Positions 1 to 7,299 of a stretch of 11,725 nt of DNA are shown here, piece after piece (position 1 is the first letter of the stretch; every line of letters begins with the position of its first letter). The stretch comes from an uncultured Clostridia bacterium (GTDB lineage: Bacteria > Bacillota > Clostridia > UBA1381), in NCBI GenBank assembly GCA_934462945.1, contig CAKSJF010000071.1, positions 1-11,725 on the forward strand. Reading direction: 5' to 3'. Under the pieces are notes generated by a model. That model worked only from the letters and a program-made list of their open reading frames with translations. It ran no database searches and had not been told where the DNA came from. Position numbers and translations under genes: made by a program.

Positions 1-489
1 AAGATTGCCGGCTACGCACACGAGCAGGGAAAGGCGTGTATTATCTGAGTGAACAAATGGGATGTTGTGGAAAAGGACAGCAAAACAATGAATGCATTTC
101 GGGAACGCGTCCGTGAAGCCTTTGCATTTATGTCCTATGCACCGATTCTCTTTATCTCTGCAAAAACCGGGCAGAGAGTACAGAACCTTTTAGGAGAAAT
201 CAAGCTGGTAAATCAGCAGCACAAACGCCGTATTACCACCGGCATGCTAAATGATATTTTAAATGAAGCAATGGCAAAGCAGCAGCCGCCGTCTGACAAG
301 GGAAAGCGTTTAAAAATTTACTACGCAACCCAAGCCTCCGCCGCGCCGCCAACCTTTGTATTGTTTGTCAATTCCAAGGAGCTTTTTCATTATTCCTATC
401 TGCGGTTTATCGAAAACCAATTCCGTGCCGCTTTCGGTTTTGAGGGAACACCAATTCACTTTATTATCAGAGAGAAAAAAGGGAAATAG
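1..489 (+). CDS. der: GTPase Der (EngA), C-terminal part, with in-frame TGA
   Basis: This is the 3' part of the double-GTPase Der/EngA, which binds the 50S subunit and is needed for its maturation. The 5' end lies outside the window. Reading frame 1 from base 1 gives KIAGYAHEQGKACII, then TGA at 46-48, then VNKWDVVEKD. This matches the family around the G4 motif (NKWD, 52-63) of the second GTPase domain. The G5 motif SAKTG follows, then the KH-like domain with the typical PPTFVLFVNS and GTPIHFIIREKK ending, and TAG at 487-489. The TGA stands where relatives usually have Val or Ala, and the frame is kept on both sides. It is therefore a substitution-type nonsense codon, a sequencing error, or recoding. 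GTG at 49 directly follows the stop and could restart translation, but would yield only a G4-G5-KH fragment. Family identity is secure; whether the gene is intact is not. Confidence 0.9.
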
Positions 490-492
490 ATC

Positions 493-525
493 ATCAGGGG
501 CGATCCGTTTTGAATCGCCCCTGAT
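493..525. terminator. bidirectional hairpin between convergent der and rraA
   Basis: A perfect 12-bp inverted repeat (ATCAGGGGCGAT at 493-504, ATCGCCCCTGAT at 514-525) with a 9-nt loop lies 4 bp after the der stop and 5 bp after the rraA stop. Neither strand has a long T tract after it, so it is a likely shared terminator or mRNA 3'-end stabiliser rather than a textbook intrinsic terminator. Confidence 0.7.
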
Positions 526-529
526 ATGC

Positions 530-1438
530 CTATAATGCACTTTGTGTATCATTCGGATCTCCATTGATTGCAAGATCATATGCGTGCGACCAATCCAGTC
601 CGCGGTATTGGGCTGCACGCTCGTCCTTTTCAATAAAATCCATCAGCAAATCAAGCATTTCCTTTGTCCAGGTATTTTTATCAATTTGCGCCGTTGTAAA
701 CTTATTCAGTGTGATCATTTCAAATCCAAACAAGTCCTTCACCTGTGTCTTTGCGGCACCGCCGACAACCTCCTCCACCAGATGGCTCGGAATAAACAGA
801 ACTCCGCCGCCTGCTCCAAACACGATATCGCCCGGCAGACAGATTGCATTTCCGATTCTGGTTGCCGTGTTATAGCCCGTCATAATAAAATCACGAATTG
901 GTGTCGGATCAATCCCCCGGTAGTACACTTGTGTGTTCTCCACCTTCTCCATCTGCTCCGTATCGCGGATTCCACCCCAGATCACAGCGCCGCCATTTTC
1001 GTTTTTTGTTTTATTTTTCAGAGCAGTGGTAAGATTACCGCCTAAAAATGTTCCCTTGTAAATTTTATCGTACATATCAATCACCGGAACATCCCCCTCC
1101 TGGAGATTGTCAATCACCCACTGATTATAAGTACCGGTTCTGTTTTCACTTTTGCCGATTTCTTTCACAACCTCGTCCAGATCAGGACGGTAAGGACAAT
1201 AGGTCGCCGTTACCGCTCTGCCGATCAGCTTTCTGCCATCATGATGCAGCGTGTGAAACCGCCCCTCAAACTGACTTTCATACCCTTTCACAAAGATCGG
1301 TTTCCAAACCTCCTCCAGTGTAAGTGTTTTCAGTGCCTTTAAATACTGATCATCCACCTTCGGTCTGCCGTCAGCAAACCGTTCGCCTTTCCATTGCGGC
1401 GTGAGCGCTATGATCTCGTCTCTGTCATTAAAACGCAT
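530..1438 (-). CDS. RraA-family protein (4-hydroxy-4-methyl-2-oxoglutarate aldolase / demethylmenaquinone methyltransferase-like fold)
   Basis: This is a soluble protein of the RraA fold family, whose members include Mg-dependent HMG/CHA aldolases, oxaloacetate decarboxylases and the RNase E inhibitor RraA. The conserved core is visible: FLGGNLTTAL, then GGAVIWGGIRD with the Arg-Asp pair expected to bind substrate and metal-bound water, then GYNTATRIGNAICLPGDIVF and GVLFIPSHLVEEVV. At about 302 residues it is longer than classical RraA (about 160-230), with extra N- and C-terminal regions. The usual acidic pair near the PGD...GVvvvP segment reads FGAGGGV, so the substrate may differ. I chose ATG at 1438: AAGGA at 1451-1455 is 12 nt upstream, whereas ATG at 1450 directly abuts it. 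It is divergent from an AraC-type regulator, suggesting inducible catabolism; the substrate is unknown. A repeat element sits in its leader. Stop is TAG. Confidence 0.85.
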   Translation of the reverse strand: MRFNDRDEIIALTPQWKGERFADGRPKVDDQYLKALKTLTLEEVWKPIFVKGYESQFEGRFHTLHHDGRKLIGRAVTATYCPYRPDLDEVVKEIGKSENRTGTYNQWVIDNLQEGDVPVIDMYDKIYKGTFLGGNLTTALKNKTKNENGGAVIWGGIRDTEQMEKVENTQVYYRGIDPTPIRDFIMTGYNTATRIGNAICLPGDIVFGAGGGVLFIPSHLVEEVVGGAAKTQVKDLFGFEMITLNKFTTAQIDKNTWTKEMLDLLMDFIEKDERAAQYRGLDWSHAYDLAINGDPNDTQSAL

Positions 1439-1470
1439 ATCTACAACCATTCCTTTCTGTGGTAAGACCT

Positions 1471-1658
1471 AAGTCTGAAATAAAATCACTCAGAGTGCTG
1501 CTTTGCAGCGAGTGGATGAGCCCGAGTCCAAATTTTTAATTTGGGAACGAGTAGCCATGCAACAGCGTTCTGAATCTTTGATTTAGGTAACGCCACTGCT
1601 CTGTACACGGTACCGCCCCGAGCAAAAAGCTGTGCTATGGGCGATTTTATTCAGACTT
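1471..1658. mobile_element. 188-bp MITE-like / structured repeat element with terminal inverted repeats
   Basis: The ends are near-perfect inverted repeats: AAGTCTGAAATAAAATC at 1471-1487 and GATTTTATTCAGACTT at 1643-1658, differing by one base insertion. Inside are further palindromes: CACTCAGAGTG (1488-1498), GCTGCTTTGCAGC (1497-1509), a CCAAATT/AATTTGG hairpin around 1528-1545, and GCGTT/AACGC arms (1565-1593). The element is visibly richer in GC than the AT-rich DNA to its right and has no convincing ORF. This layout fits a non-autonomous miniature element or a folded intergenic repeat RNA. No clear target-site duplication is seen, and copy number cannot be judged from one window. Confidence 0.6.
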
Positions 1659-1698
1659 CATTCCTCCTGTATTTTTTGTCATCAATTTCTTATACGTC

Positions 1699-1727
1699 TT
1701 GATAAATTTCTTTATCTATGCTATAAT
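1699..1727 (+). promoter_or_regulatory. sigma-A promoter of the AraC-family gene
   Basis: TTGATA at 1699-1704 and TATAAT at 1722-1727 are separated by 17 bp, and TGC just before the -10 makes it an extended -10. Transcription would start near 1734, giving a leader of about 70 nt before ATG 1803, which has GAGGA at 1794-1798. Confidence 0.75.
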
Positions 1728-1736
1728 TGTAGCATA
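1701..1736. promoter_or_regulatory. two adjacent palindromes, candidate operators
   Basis: GATAAA-N4-TTTATC (1701-1716) is directly followed by TATGCTA-N6-TAGCATA (1717-1736). Both are perfect and lie between or over the -35 and -10 of the promoter facing right. A bound regulator there would control the promoters of both divergent genes. The binding protein is unknown; AraC-type proteins often use direct rather than inverted half-sites. Confidence 0.5.
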
Positions 1737-1753
1737 AAGATTGAATGAAATCA
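1726..1753 (-). promoter_or_regulatory. candidate promoter for the RraA-family gene
   Basis: On the minus strand an extended -10, TGC-TACAAT (TACAAT at 1731-1726), lies inside the second palindrome. A weak -35 (TGATTT, 1753-1748) sits 16 bp upstream. It would start RNA near 1719 and produce a leader of about 280 nt running through the inverted-repeat element. The -35 match is poor, so this is tentative. Confidence 0.35.
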
Positions 1754-1802
1754 TCCATTATCTTTTTTATTTTATCCACTATTTTTTGATTGCGAGGATT
1801 TT

Positions 1803-2654
1803 ATGCGATATGATGAAAATGTATTAACCGACCAAACAGGAAAAATGCTTTTAAGAAGTTTCTGCTCCACTGTACCGGAGGGTGACCGGAAATTCTGGGA
1901 GCATCATCATGCCGAATGCGAGCTTTCCACCGTATTATCCGGCAGCGGAATCTACCGGGTGCAGGGACAGGACTATTCCTTTTCTCCGGGTGATGTTTTT
2001 CTGTTCCACGGCGAGGAGGTACACTGCCTCATGAAAGTCTCCGGGAGCTTTTCTCTTTTAAATATCCGGTTTGAGCCGCGGCTTTTATGGTCAGACGCAG
2101 ACGAATTTGCCGCGCTGCAAATTTTATTTGCCCGGAATGACCGTTTTGAAAACCGGATTGATTCCAAAAATCCGAAAACAGCATGGCTGCACGATGAAAT
2201 CATCGCCCTGCACGAGGAACTAAAGCAACAGCAGGACGGATTCCGGCTGATGACAAAATACAAGCTATATGCCATGCTGATTACCTTAGTCCGCAGTTAT
2301 CACTATGTAGACCGGAATGCGGATTACATGCGTTTTCAGGGGACGGTACAACCGATGGAGCGTGCGCTTTCCTATATGGAAGAAAATTTAGACAAACCTA
2401 TACGTTTAGCGGACATTGCCGCGGAGGCTGCCATGTCACCGGCATATTTTTCGGTCATGTTTAAGAAAATGAACGGACTGACCCCATGGGAATATCTCTC
2501 CATCAAGCGTGTAGAGCGCGCGATTTCTCTGTTAAAAAGCAGCAATCAAACAAAGCTGGAAATCGCACTTTCGTGCGGATTTTCCAGCTCTTCAAATTTC
2601 TATAAAATTTTTAAACGCATCACCGGGAAAAATCCGGGAGACTATCAGCTATAG
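1803..2654 (+). CDS. AraC-family transcriptional regulator with N-terminal cupin sensor
   Basis: This is a 283-residue one-component regulator of normal length for the family. The N-terminal half is a cupin-like ligand-binding domain: HHHAECEL (about 34-41), SGSGIYRVQG, SPGDVFLFHGEEVHCL (about 61-76). The last 100 residues form the two helix-turn-helix units: RLADIAAEAAMSPAYFSVMFKK (about 201-222) and LEIALSCGFSSSSNFYKIFK with the family ending ITGKNPGDY. It probably senses a small molecule, often a sugar or related metabolite in this family, and acts on nearby promoters. It is divergent from the RraA-family gene and shares its promoter region, so that gene is the natural target. ATG 1803 follows GAGGA with 4-nt spacing. 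Its TAG stop overlaps the end of convergent lysA by 6 bp. Ligand unknown. Confidence 0.93.
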   Translation: MRYDENVLTDQTGKMLLRSFCSTVPEGDRKFWEHHHAECELSTVLSGSGIYRVQGQDYSFSPGDVFLFHGEEVHCLMKVSGSFSLLNIRFEPRLLWSDADEFAALQILFARNDRFENRIDSKNPKTAWLHDEIIALHEELKQQQDGFRLMTKYKLYAMLITLVRSYHYVDRNADYMRFQGTVQPMERALSYMEENLDKPIRLADIAAEAAMSPAYFSVMFKKMNGLTPWEYLSIKRVERAISLLKSSNQTKLEIALSCGFSSSSNFYKIFKRITGKNPGDYQL

Positions 2655-3944
2655 ATCGTTGCGCACAAGATCCTCATAGCTTTCACGTTTAATGACCACT
2701 CTTGCCTTGCCGTCTGATACTGCCACAACTGCCGGGCGCGGAATCCGGTTATAGTTGGATGCCATAGAGTAGTTGTACGCACCAGTGGCAAGCACCGCAA
2801 GTGTGTCTCCAACTGCTGTCGGAGAAAGCAGCAGATCCTTTGCCAACAGATCGCCTGATTCGCAGCATTTTCCGGCAATCGTCACTACCTCGGACGGCTT
2901 TTCGTCCGCATGATTTGCCACCACTGCCGTATATTCTGACTGATAGAGAATGTAGCGCGGATTATCGCACATACCGCCGTCCACCGAAACATATTTCCGG
3001 ACATTCTTAATATCCTTAATACCGCCGATGGTATAGAGGGTGATTCCGGCAGATGCCACAATCGAACGTCCCGGCTCCATATAAATTTTCGGAAGCTTCA
3101 CACCGCGCTTTTCCGCCGTCTCCTTTACCACCTCGGAAACATGCTGAATATACTGATCATAGGCGATCGGATCGTCCTTTTCGGTATACATAATGCCATA
3201 GCCGCCGCCCAGATTCAGCTCGTCAATCTCAATTCCAAGCTGTTCTTTTAAATCCCCGATCAAATCCATCATCACCTCTGCCGCCTTGCAGAACGGCTCA
3301 ATCTCGAAAATTTGCGAACCGATATGACAATGCAGACCCGTGAGTTTGACATTATGCATGCCAACCGCTTTTTGAATCAGGTCAAATGCTTCTCCGTTTT
3401 CCAGAGCGACACCGAATTTGGAATCAATCTGCCCGGTTTGGATAAAGCTGTGGGTATGCGCGTCAATTCCCGGCTTGATCCGGAACATAATTTTCTGCAC
3501 TGTTTTATGCTTTGCAGCGATAGAATCCAACTGTTCCAGCTCATAGAGATTATCCACCACAATATGTCCCACATGATTCTCTACCGCCATTTCCAGCTCC
3601 TCTGCCGTTTTGTTATTGCCATGGAAACAGATTTTCTCCATCGGAAATCCGGCTTTTTGTGCTGTGAAAAGTTCGCCGCCAGACACAACATCCAGTCCTA
3701 ACCCTTCCTCTGCTGCCAGCCGGCACGTCCAAAGAGAGCAAAATGCTTTGTTTGCATACAGCACCAGTCCGTCTCCGTAATACTTCTCCATCGCATTTTT
3801 ATACATCCGGCAGTTTTTCCGGATCAGATCCTCATCCATCACATAGAGCGGTGTTCCGTATTCTTTTGCCAGATCAACGGTATCCAAGCCGCCAATCGTC
3901 AGATGCTTTTTTTCGTTAATTCCCAAACACTCTGATACAAACAT
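2649..3944 (-). CDS. lysA: diaminopimelate decarboxylase
   Basis: This PLP enzyme converts meso-diaminopimelate to L-lysine and CO2, the last step of lysine synthesis, in the cytoplasm. It is a fold-type III (alanine racemase-like) decarboxylase of 431 residues, the usual size. Visible landmarks are YANKAF with the PLP lysine at about K66, HIGSQ (207-211), the phosphate-binding GGGYG (246-250), EPGRS (290-294), the catalytic CESGD (361-365) and the ATGAYNYSMASNYN segment near the end. ATG 3944 follows AAGGGAG (3954-3960) at 9-nt spacing. The 3' end overlaps convergent araC by 6 bp. It lies downstream of clpX in the same direction, but a strong terminator separates them and I see no good promoter of its own in the short gap. 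Confidence 0.96.
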   Translation of the reverse strand: MFVSECLGINEKKHLTIGGLDTVDLAKEYGTPLYVMDEDLIRKNCRMYKNAMEKYYGDGLVLYANKAFCSLWTCRLAAEEGLGLDVVSGGELFTAQKAGFPMEKICFHGNNKTAEELEMAVENHVGHIVVDNLYELEQLDSIAAKHKTVQKIMFRIKPGIDAHTHSFIQTGQIDSKFGVALENGEAFDLIQKAVGMHNVKLTGLHCHIGSQIFEIEPFCKAAEVMMDLIGDLKEQLGIEIDELNLGGGYGIMYTEKDDPIAYDQYIQHVSEVVKETAEKRGVKLPKIYMEPGRSIVASAGITLYTIGGIKDIKNVRKYVSVDGGMCDNPRYILYQSEYTAVVANHADEKPSEVVTIAGKCCESGDLLAKDLLLSPTAVGDTLAVLATGAYNYSMASNYNRIPRPAVVAVSDGKARVVIKRESYEDLVRNDL

Positions 3945-3980
3945 TTCTTTTGTCTCCCTTCGCTAATACAATGATTATGT

Positions 3981-4032
3981 TAAAAAAGGATGTAAAAAAG
4001 TGTGCAGAACGGTCTGTGCCTTTTTTACATCC
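3981..4032 (-). terminator. intrinsic terminator after clpX
   Basis: On the minus strand a long hairpin begins 9 bp past the clpX stop. GGATGTAAAAAAG pairs perfectly with CTTTTTTACATCC, and the inner CAGA/TCTG stem is closed by a 4-nt loop, with G-U pairs and one bulge between. A run of six T (3987-3982) follows. It should end the tig-clpP-clpX transcript. Confidence 0.85.
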
Positions 4033-4041
4033 CAAAAATAT

Positions 4042-5292
4042 CTATGCTCCAACCTTTTCCGTTCCCTGATGAATCATCTTAGGCGGTGTTCCCTGATTGA
4101 TGGAATCAGCCGTTACAACGCATTTTACAATTTCCTCATCTGACGGAACATCGAACATTGCATCGGTCATTGTTTCCTCAATGATAGAACGCAGTCCTCT
4201 TGCGCCGGTGTTACGCTTGATTGCTTTGTCCGCAATCGCCTCTACCGCCTCCGGCTCAAATTCCAGCTCTACCCCATCCAATTCAAACAGTGCCTGATAC
4301 TGCTTTACAAGCGCGTTTTTCGGTTCGGTCAGAATCCGGACAAGCGCCTCACGATCCAGCCGATCCAGCTTTGCAATCACCGGCAGACGTCCGATAAATT
4401 CCGGGATCAAGCCGAATTTCAATAAATCCTCGGGTGCAACCTGAGAAAGCAGCTCGTTCATATTCTCGCCCTTTTTCTCAGCAATTTCTGCGCCAAAGCC
4501 TAATCCCTTTTTCCCGACACGCGCGCCGATAATTTTCTCAATTCCGTCAAATGCACCGCCGCAGATAAAGAGAATATTTGCCGTATTGATCTGAATAAAT
4601 TCCTGATGCGGGTGTTTTCTGCCGCCATTGGGCGGAACGGACGCAACTGTCCCCTCCAAAACCTTCAATAATGTCTGCTGTACGCCCTCGCCGCTGACAT
4701 CTCTGGTAATAGAAACATTTTCAGATTTTCTTGCAATTTTGTCAATTTCGTCAATGTATATAATGCCCTTTTCCGCCGCCTCTATGTCATAATCCGCTGC
4801 CTGAATCAGCTTTAAGAGAATGTTCTCCACATCCTCACCCACATATCCGGCCTCAGTCAGCGTGGTTGCGTCTGCAATTGCAAACGGAACGTTCAGCATT
4901 TTTGCCAGGTTCTGCACTAAAAAAGTTTTTCCAGAACCGGTTGGACCCAAAAGCAGAATGTTGCTTTTCTGCAATTCCACATTGTCGGTTTTTTCTCCGT
5001 AACGGATTCTTTTATAATGATTATACACAGCCACCGAAAGGATTTTCTTTGCAGCCTCCTGACCAATGACATAATCATCTAAGAATGCTTTGATTTCTTT
5101 CGGTTTCGGAAGCTCTGAGATATCCAGATTGGGTTGGGAATGCTCAAAATCACCCTCCATAATGCCATTGCATAAATCAATACACTCATTACAGATGTAC
5201 ACGCCCGGCCCGGAAATCAGCCTTTGCACTTCATCTTCACTTTTTCCGCAAAAGGAGCAGCGAAATTTTTTTGAATCGTCTGATTTTGCCAT
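4042..5292 (-). CDS. clpX: ATP-dependent Clp protease ATP-binding subunit ClpX
   Basis: This is the hexameric AAA+ unfoldase that recognises substrates such as ssrA-tagged proteins and feeds them into ClpP. At 416 residues it is complete. Domain order: N-terminal C4 zinc-binding domain (cysteines about 12, 15, 34, 37), Walker A GPTGSGKT (116-123), the GYVG pore loop (149-152), Walker B IIYIDEID (177-184), the RKH loop (225-227), the ClpP-docking loop as LGF instead of the common IGF (264-266), and sensor-2 GARGLR (363-368). ATG 5292 has GGAGGAG five bases upstream. It follows clpP after 75 bp that contain a hairpin, and ends in TAG just before a strong terminator. Confidence 0.98.
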   Translation of the reverse strand: MAKSDDSKKFRCSFCGKSEDEVQRLISGPGVYICNECIDLCNGIMEGDFEHSQPNLDISELPKPKEIKAFLDDYVIGQEAAKKILSVAVYNHYKRIRYGEKTDNVELQKSNILLLGPTGSGKTFLVQNLAKMLNVPFAIADATTLTEAGYVGEDVENILLKLIQAADYDIEAAEKGIIYIDEIDKIARKSENVSITRDVSGEGVQQTLLKVLEGTVASVPPNGGRKHPHQEFIQINTANILFICGGAFDGIEKIIGARVGKKGLGFGAEIAEKKGENMNELLSQVAPEDLLKFGLIPEFIGRLPVIAKLDRLDREALVRILTEPKNALVKQYQALFELDGVELEFEPEAVEAIADKAIKRNTGARGLRSIIEETMTDAMFDVPSDEEIVKCVVTADSINQGTPPKMIHQGTEKVGA

Positions 5293-5322
5293 GTTACTCC
5301 TCCATTCTAAAGATACGAAAGC

Positions 5323-5354
5323 GCGTATTTCGCCCTGAAACGGGCAAAATACGC
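5323..5354 (-). other. hairpin in the clpP-clpX spacer
   Basis: GCGTATTT-C-GCCC pairs with GGGC-A-AAATACGC around a 6-nt loop (12 pairs, one mismatch). No T run follows on the minus strand, so full termination is unlikely. It may stabilise or mark processing of the clpP mRNA, or partly attenuate clpX. Confidence 0.55.
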
Positions 5355-5367
5355 TGAAATTCAGAAA

Positions 5368-5952
5368 TTATTTTCTTTTTTCAAACACTTCGTCCACCAG
5401 ACCGTAAGCCTTTGCCTGTTCTGCTGACATAAAATTATCACGCTCTGTGTCTGCCATAATGACATCTAACGGCTGTCCGGTGCGTTCGCTTAAAATCTCA
5501 TTTAAGTGATGCTTCATCTTCACCAGACGCTCTGCATGGATCTGAATATCTGTTGCCTGACCCTGCATACCGCCCAAAGGCTGATGAATCATGATTTCAC
5601 TGTTCGGGAGCGCATAGCGCTTTCCCTTTGTTCCTGCCGCAAGCAGGAATGCACCCATACTTGCCGCCATACCAATACATATTGTGGATACATCGCACTT
5701 TATGTATTGCATCGTATCAAAAATTGCCATTCCAGCTGTTACCGAGCCGCCAGGACTGTTAATATACAACTGAATATCCTTTTCCGGATCCTTTGCCTCC
5801 AGAAAAAGCATCTGTGCAACGATCAGGCTTGCACTTGCATCGGTTACCTCTTCCCCTAAGAAAATGATTCGATCTTCAAGCAGCCGGGAGAAAATATCGT
5901 ATGAACGTTCTCCTCTTCCTGTCTGCTCCACAACCATAGGTACTAAACTCAT
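5368..5952 (-). CDS. clpP: ATP-dependent Clp protease proteolytic subunit ClpP
   Basis: This is the serine peptidase that assembles into a 14-subunit barrel and degrades proteins unfolded by ClpX or other Clp ATPases. Length is 194 residues from ATG 5952. The catalytic triad is in place: Ser about 98 in GMAASMGAF, His about 123 in EIMIHQPLGG, Asp about 172 in DTERDNFM. The oxyanion-loop segment NSPGGSVTAGMAIFDTM is also present. A TTG at 5958 would add two residues, but ATG with the family start MSLVPMVVEQ is preferred; AAAGGCAGG lies just upstream. It starts 24 bp after tig in the same operon. Stop is TAA. Confidence 0.98.
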   Translation of the reverse strand: MSLVPMVVEQTGRGERSYDIFSRLLEDRIIFLGEEVTDASASLIVAQMLFLEAKDPEKDIQLYINSPGGSVTAGMAIFDTMQYIKCDVSTICIGMAASMGAFLLAAGTKGKRYALPNSEIMIHQPLGGMQGQATDIQIHAERLVKMKHHLNEILSERTGQPLDVIMADTERDNFMSAEQAKAYGLVDEVFEKRK

Positions 5953-5976
5953 TTGCAACCTGCCTTTCCGCAGTGA

Positions 5977-7266
5977 TTATTTGATCACCGCATTGTCTAT
6001 CATCATATTGATTGCCTTGGTGAAAATGACTTCTCTTTCGATATTTTCAAGATCATCCGCAGTTAAATACTCTTTCAGCTTATCAGCCTCCATGCCATAC
6101 TGCTTTGCCATCTCGTCGATCTTTTCAGCCTTTTCATCCTCGCTTGCTTCCAGCTTTTCTTCCTTGGAAACTGCGTCAATTACCAGCGATACGCGCACCT
6201 GCTTTTCAGCCTGCTCGCGGAAATTCTCTCTCATCTGCTCCTTGGTGATGCCGGTATACTGCATATACTGCTCCATCGTCAAGCCGCCCTGATAAGAAAT
6301 TCTCTGCGCAAAACCTGCAACCATCCGGTCGATCTGTGCTTCAATCATAGCAGCCGGAATTTCAACCTCTGCATTCTCACATGCCTTGTCAATAACAGCA
6401 TTTTCGATTTCAGCCTTTGTTTCACGTTCTGCACGCTCCTCCAGCTTCTTTCTGATATCTGCCTTGTATTCCTCTAAGGTGTCGAACTCGCTGACTTCAG
6501 ATGCGAAATCATCATCCAGCTCCGGATATTCACGCTTTTTGATCTCGTGAACCTTTACCTTAAACATTGCCGGCTTACCTGCTAAATCTGCTGCATGGTA
6601 TTCCTCCGGGAATGTTACGTTCACTTCCAGTTCATCATCCGTTTTTGCGCCGATCAACTGCTCCTCAAAGCCAGGAATAAAGCTGCCGGAACCGATCTCC
6701 AGATCATATTCCTCTGCCTTTCCGCCCGGGAATGCAACACCGTCTGAGAAGCCCTCGAAATCAATCGTTACAATATCGCCGTTTTCAGCTGCGCGATCTT
6801 CCACTGTGATTTCACGCGCATTCTTCTTCTGTGCGTCCTTCAACTGTGCCTCAACGTCCTCATCAGATACAGTATGCTCAACCTTTTCAATTTCTATACC
6901 CTTATAGTCGCCAAGCTTTACCTCCGGTCTGGTAGTCACTAAAGCAGTCACCACGATCGGCTCACCCTTTTTGATTTCCTCCACATCAATCTCCGGACGT
7001 GCAACTGCATCTGCACCGGATTCCTTCAATGCTTCCTCATATGCCTCCGGCAATACAAGATTCAAAGCGTCCTCATAGAATACGCCCTCTGAATAGTATT
7101 TCTCCACCATTGCACGCGGAACCTTACCCTTCCGGAAACCCGGAACACTAATCTTTTTTACATTTTTTAAGTAAGTTTTCTGTACAGCGTCCTCAAACTT
7201 GTCAGCCGCAATTTCAAATGTCAGCTTCACAAGATTCTTCTCTACTTGCTCTGATTTTACAGCCAT
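5977..7266 (-). CDS. tig: trigger factor, ribosome-associated chaperone / peptidyl-prolyl isomerase
   Basis: Trigger factor binds the ribosome exit tunnel and shields and folds nascent chains. The protein is 429 residues, normal for the family. The N-terminal ribosome-binding domain carries the signature GFRKGKVP (43-50) followed by MVEKYYSEGVFYEDALN. An FKBP-type isomerase domain (about 160-243) includes GDIVTIDFEGF, AFPGG and GSFIPGFEEQLIG. A long helical C-terminal chaperone arm follows, rich in Glu, Lys and Met. ATG 7266 follows GAGGAGG at 9-nt spacing. It is the first gene of tig-clpP-clpX, an order common in Firmicutes, with a clear promoter about 60 bp upstream. Confidence 0.98.
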   Translation of the reverse strand: MAVKSEQVEKNLVKLTFEIAADKFEDAVQKTYLKNVKKISVPGFRKGKVPRAMVEKYYSEGVFYEDALNLVLPEAYEEALKESGADAVARPEIDVEEIKKGEPIVVTALVTTRPEVKLGDYKGIEIEKVEHTVSDEDVEAQLKDAQKKNAREITVEDRAAENGDIVTIDFEGFSDGVAFPGGKAEEYDLEIGSGSFIPGFEEQLIGAKTDDELEVNVTFPEEYHAADLAGKPAMFKVKVHEIKKREYPELDDDFASEVSEFDTLEEYKADIRKKLEERAERETKAEIENAVIDKACENAEVEIPAAMIEAQIDRMVAGFAQRISYQGGLTMEQYMQYTGITKEQMRENFREQAEKQVRVSLVIDAVSKEEKLEASEDEKAEKIDEMAKQYGMEADKLKEYLTADDLENIEREVIFTKAINMMIDNAVIK

Positions 7267-7299
7267 CCTGTAAATCCTCCTCTATTGTTAATTAATTAT

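Noticed and set aside
46..48. Selenocysteine or genome-wide UGA reassignment at the der TGA
   Set aside because: Selenocysteine has no precedent in Der that I know of and no convincing SECIS-like hairpin is seen just downstream; other genes use TGG for Trp and have no in-frame TGA.
542..1323. Plus-strand ORFs opposite the RraA-family gene
   Set aside because: They overlap a clearly conserved minus-strand gene, lack ribosome sites and have no family features.
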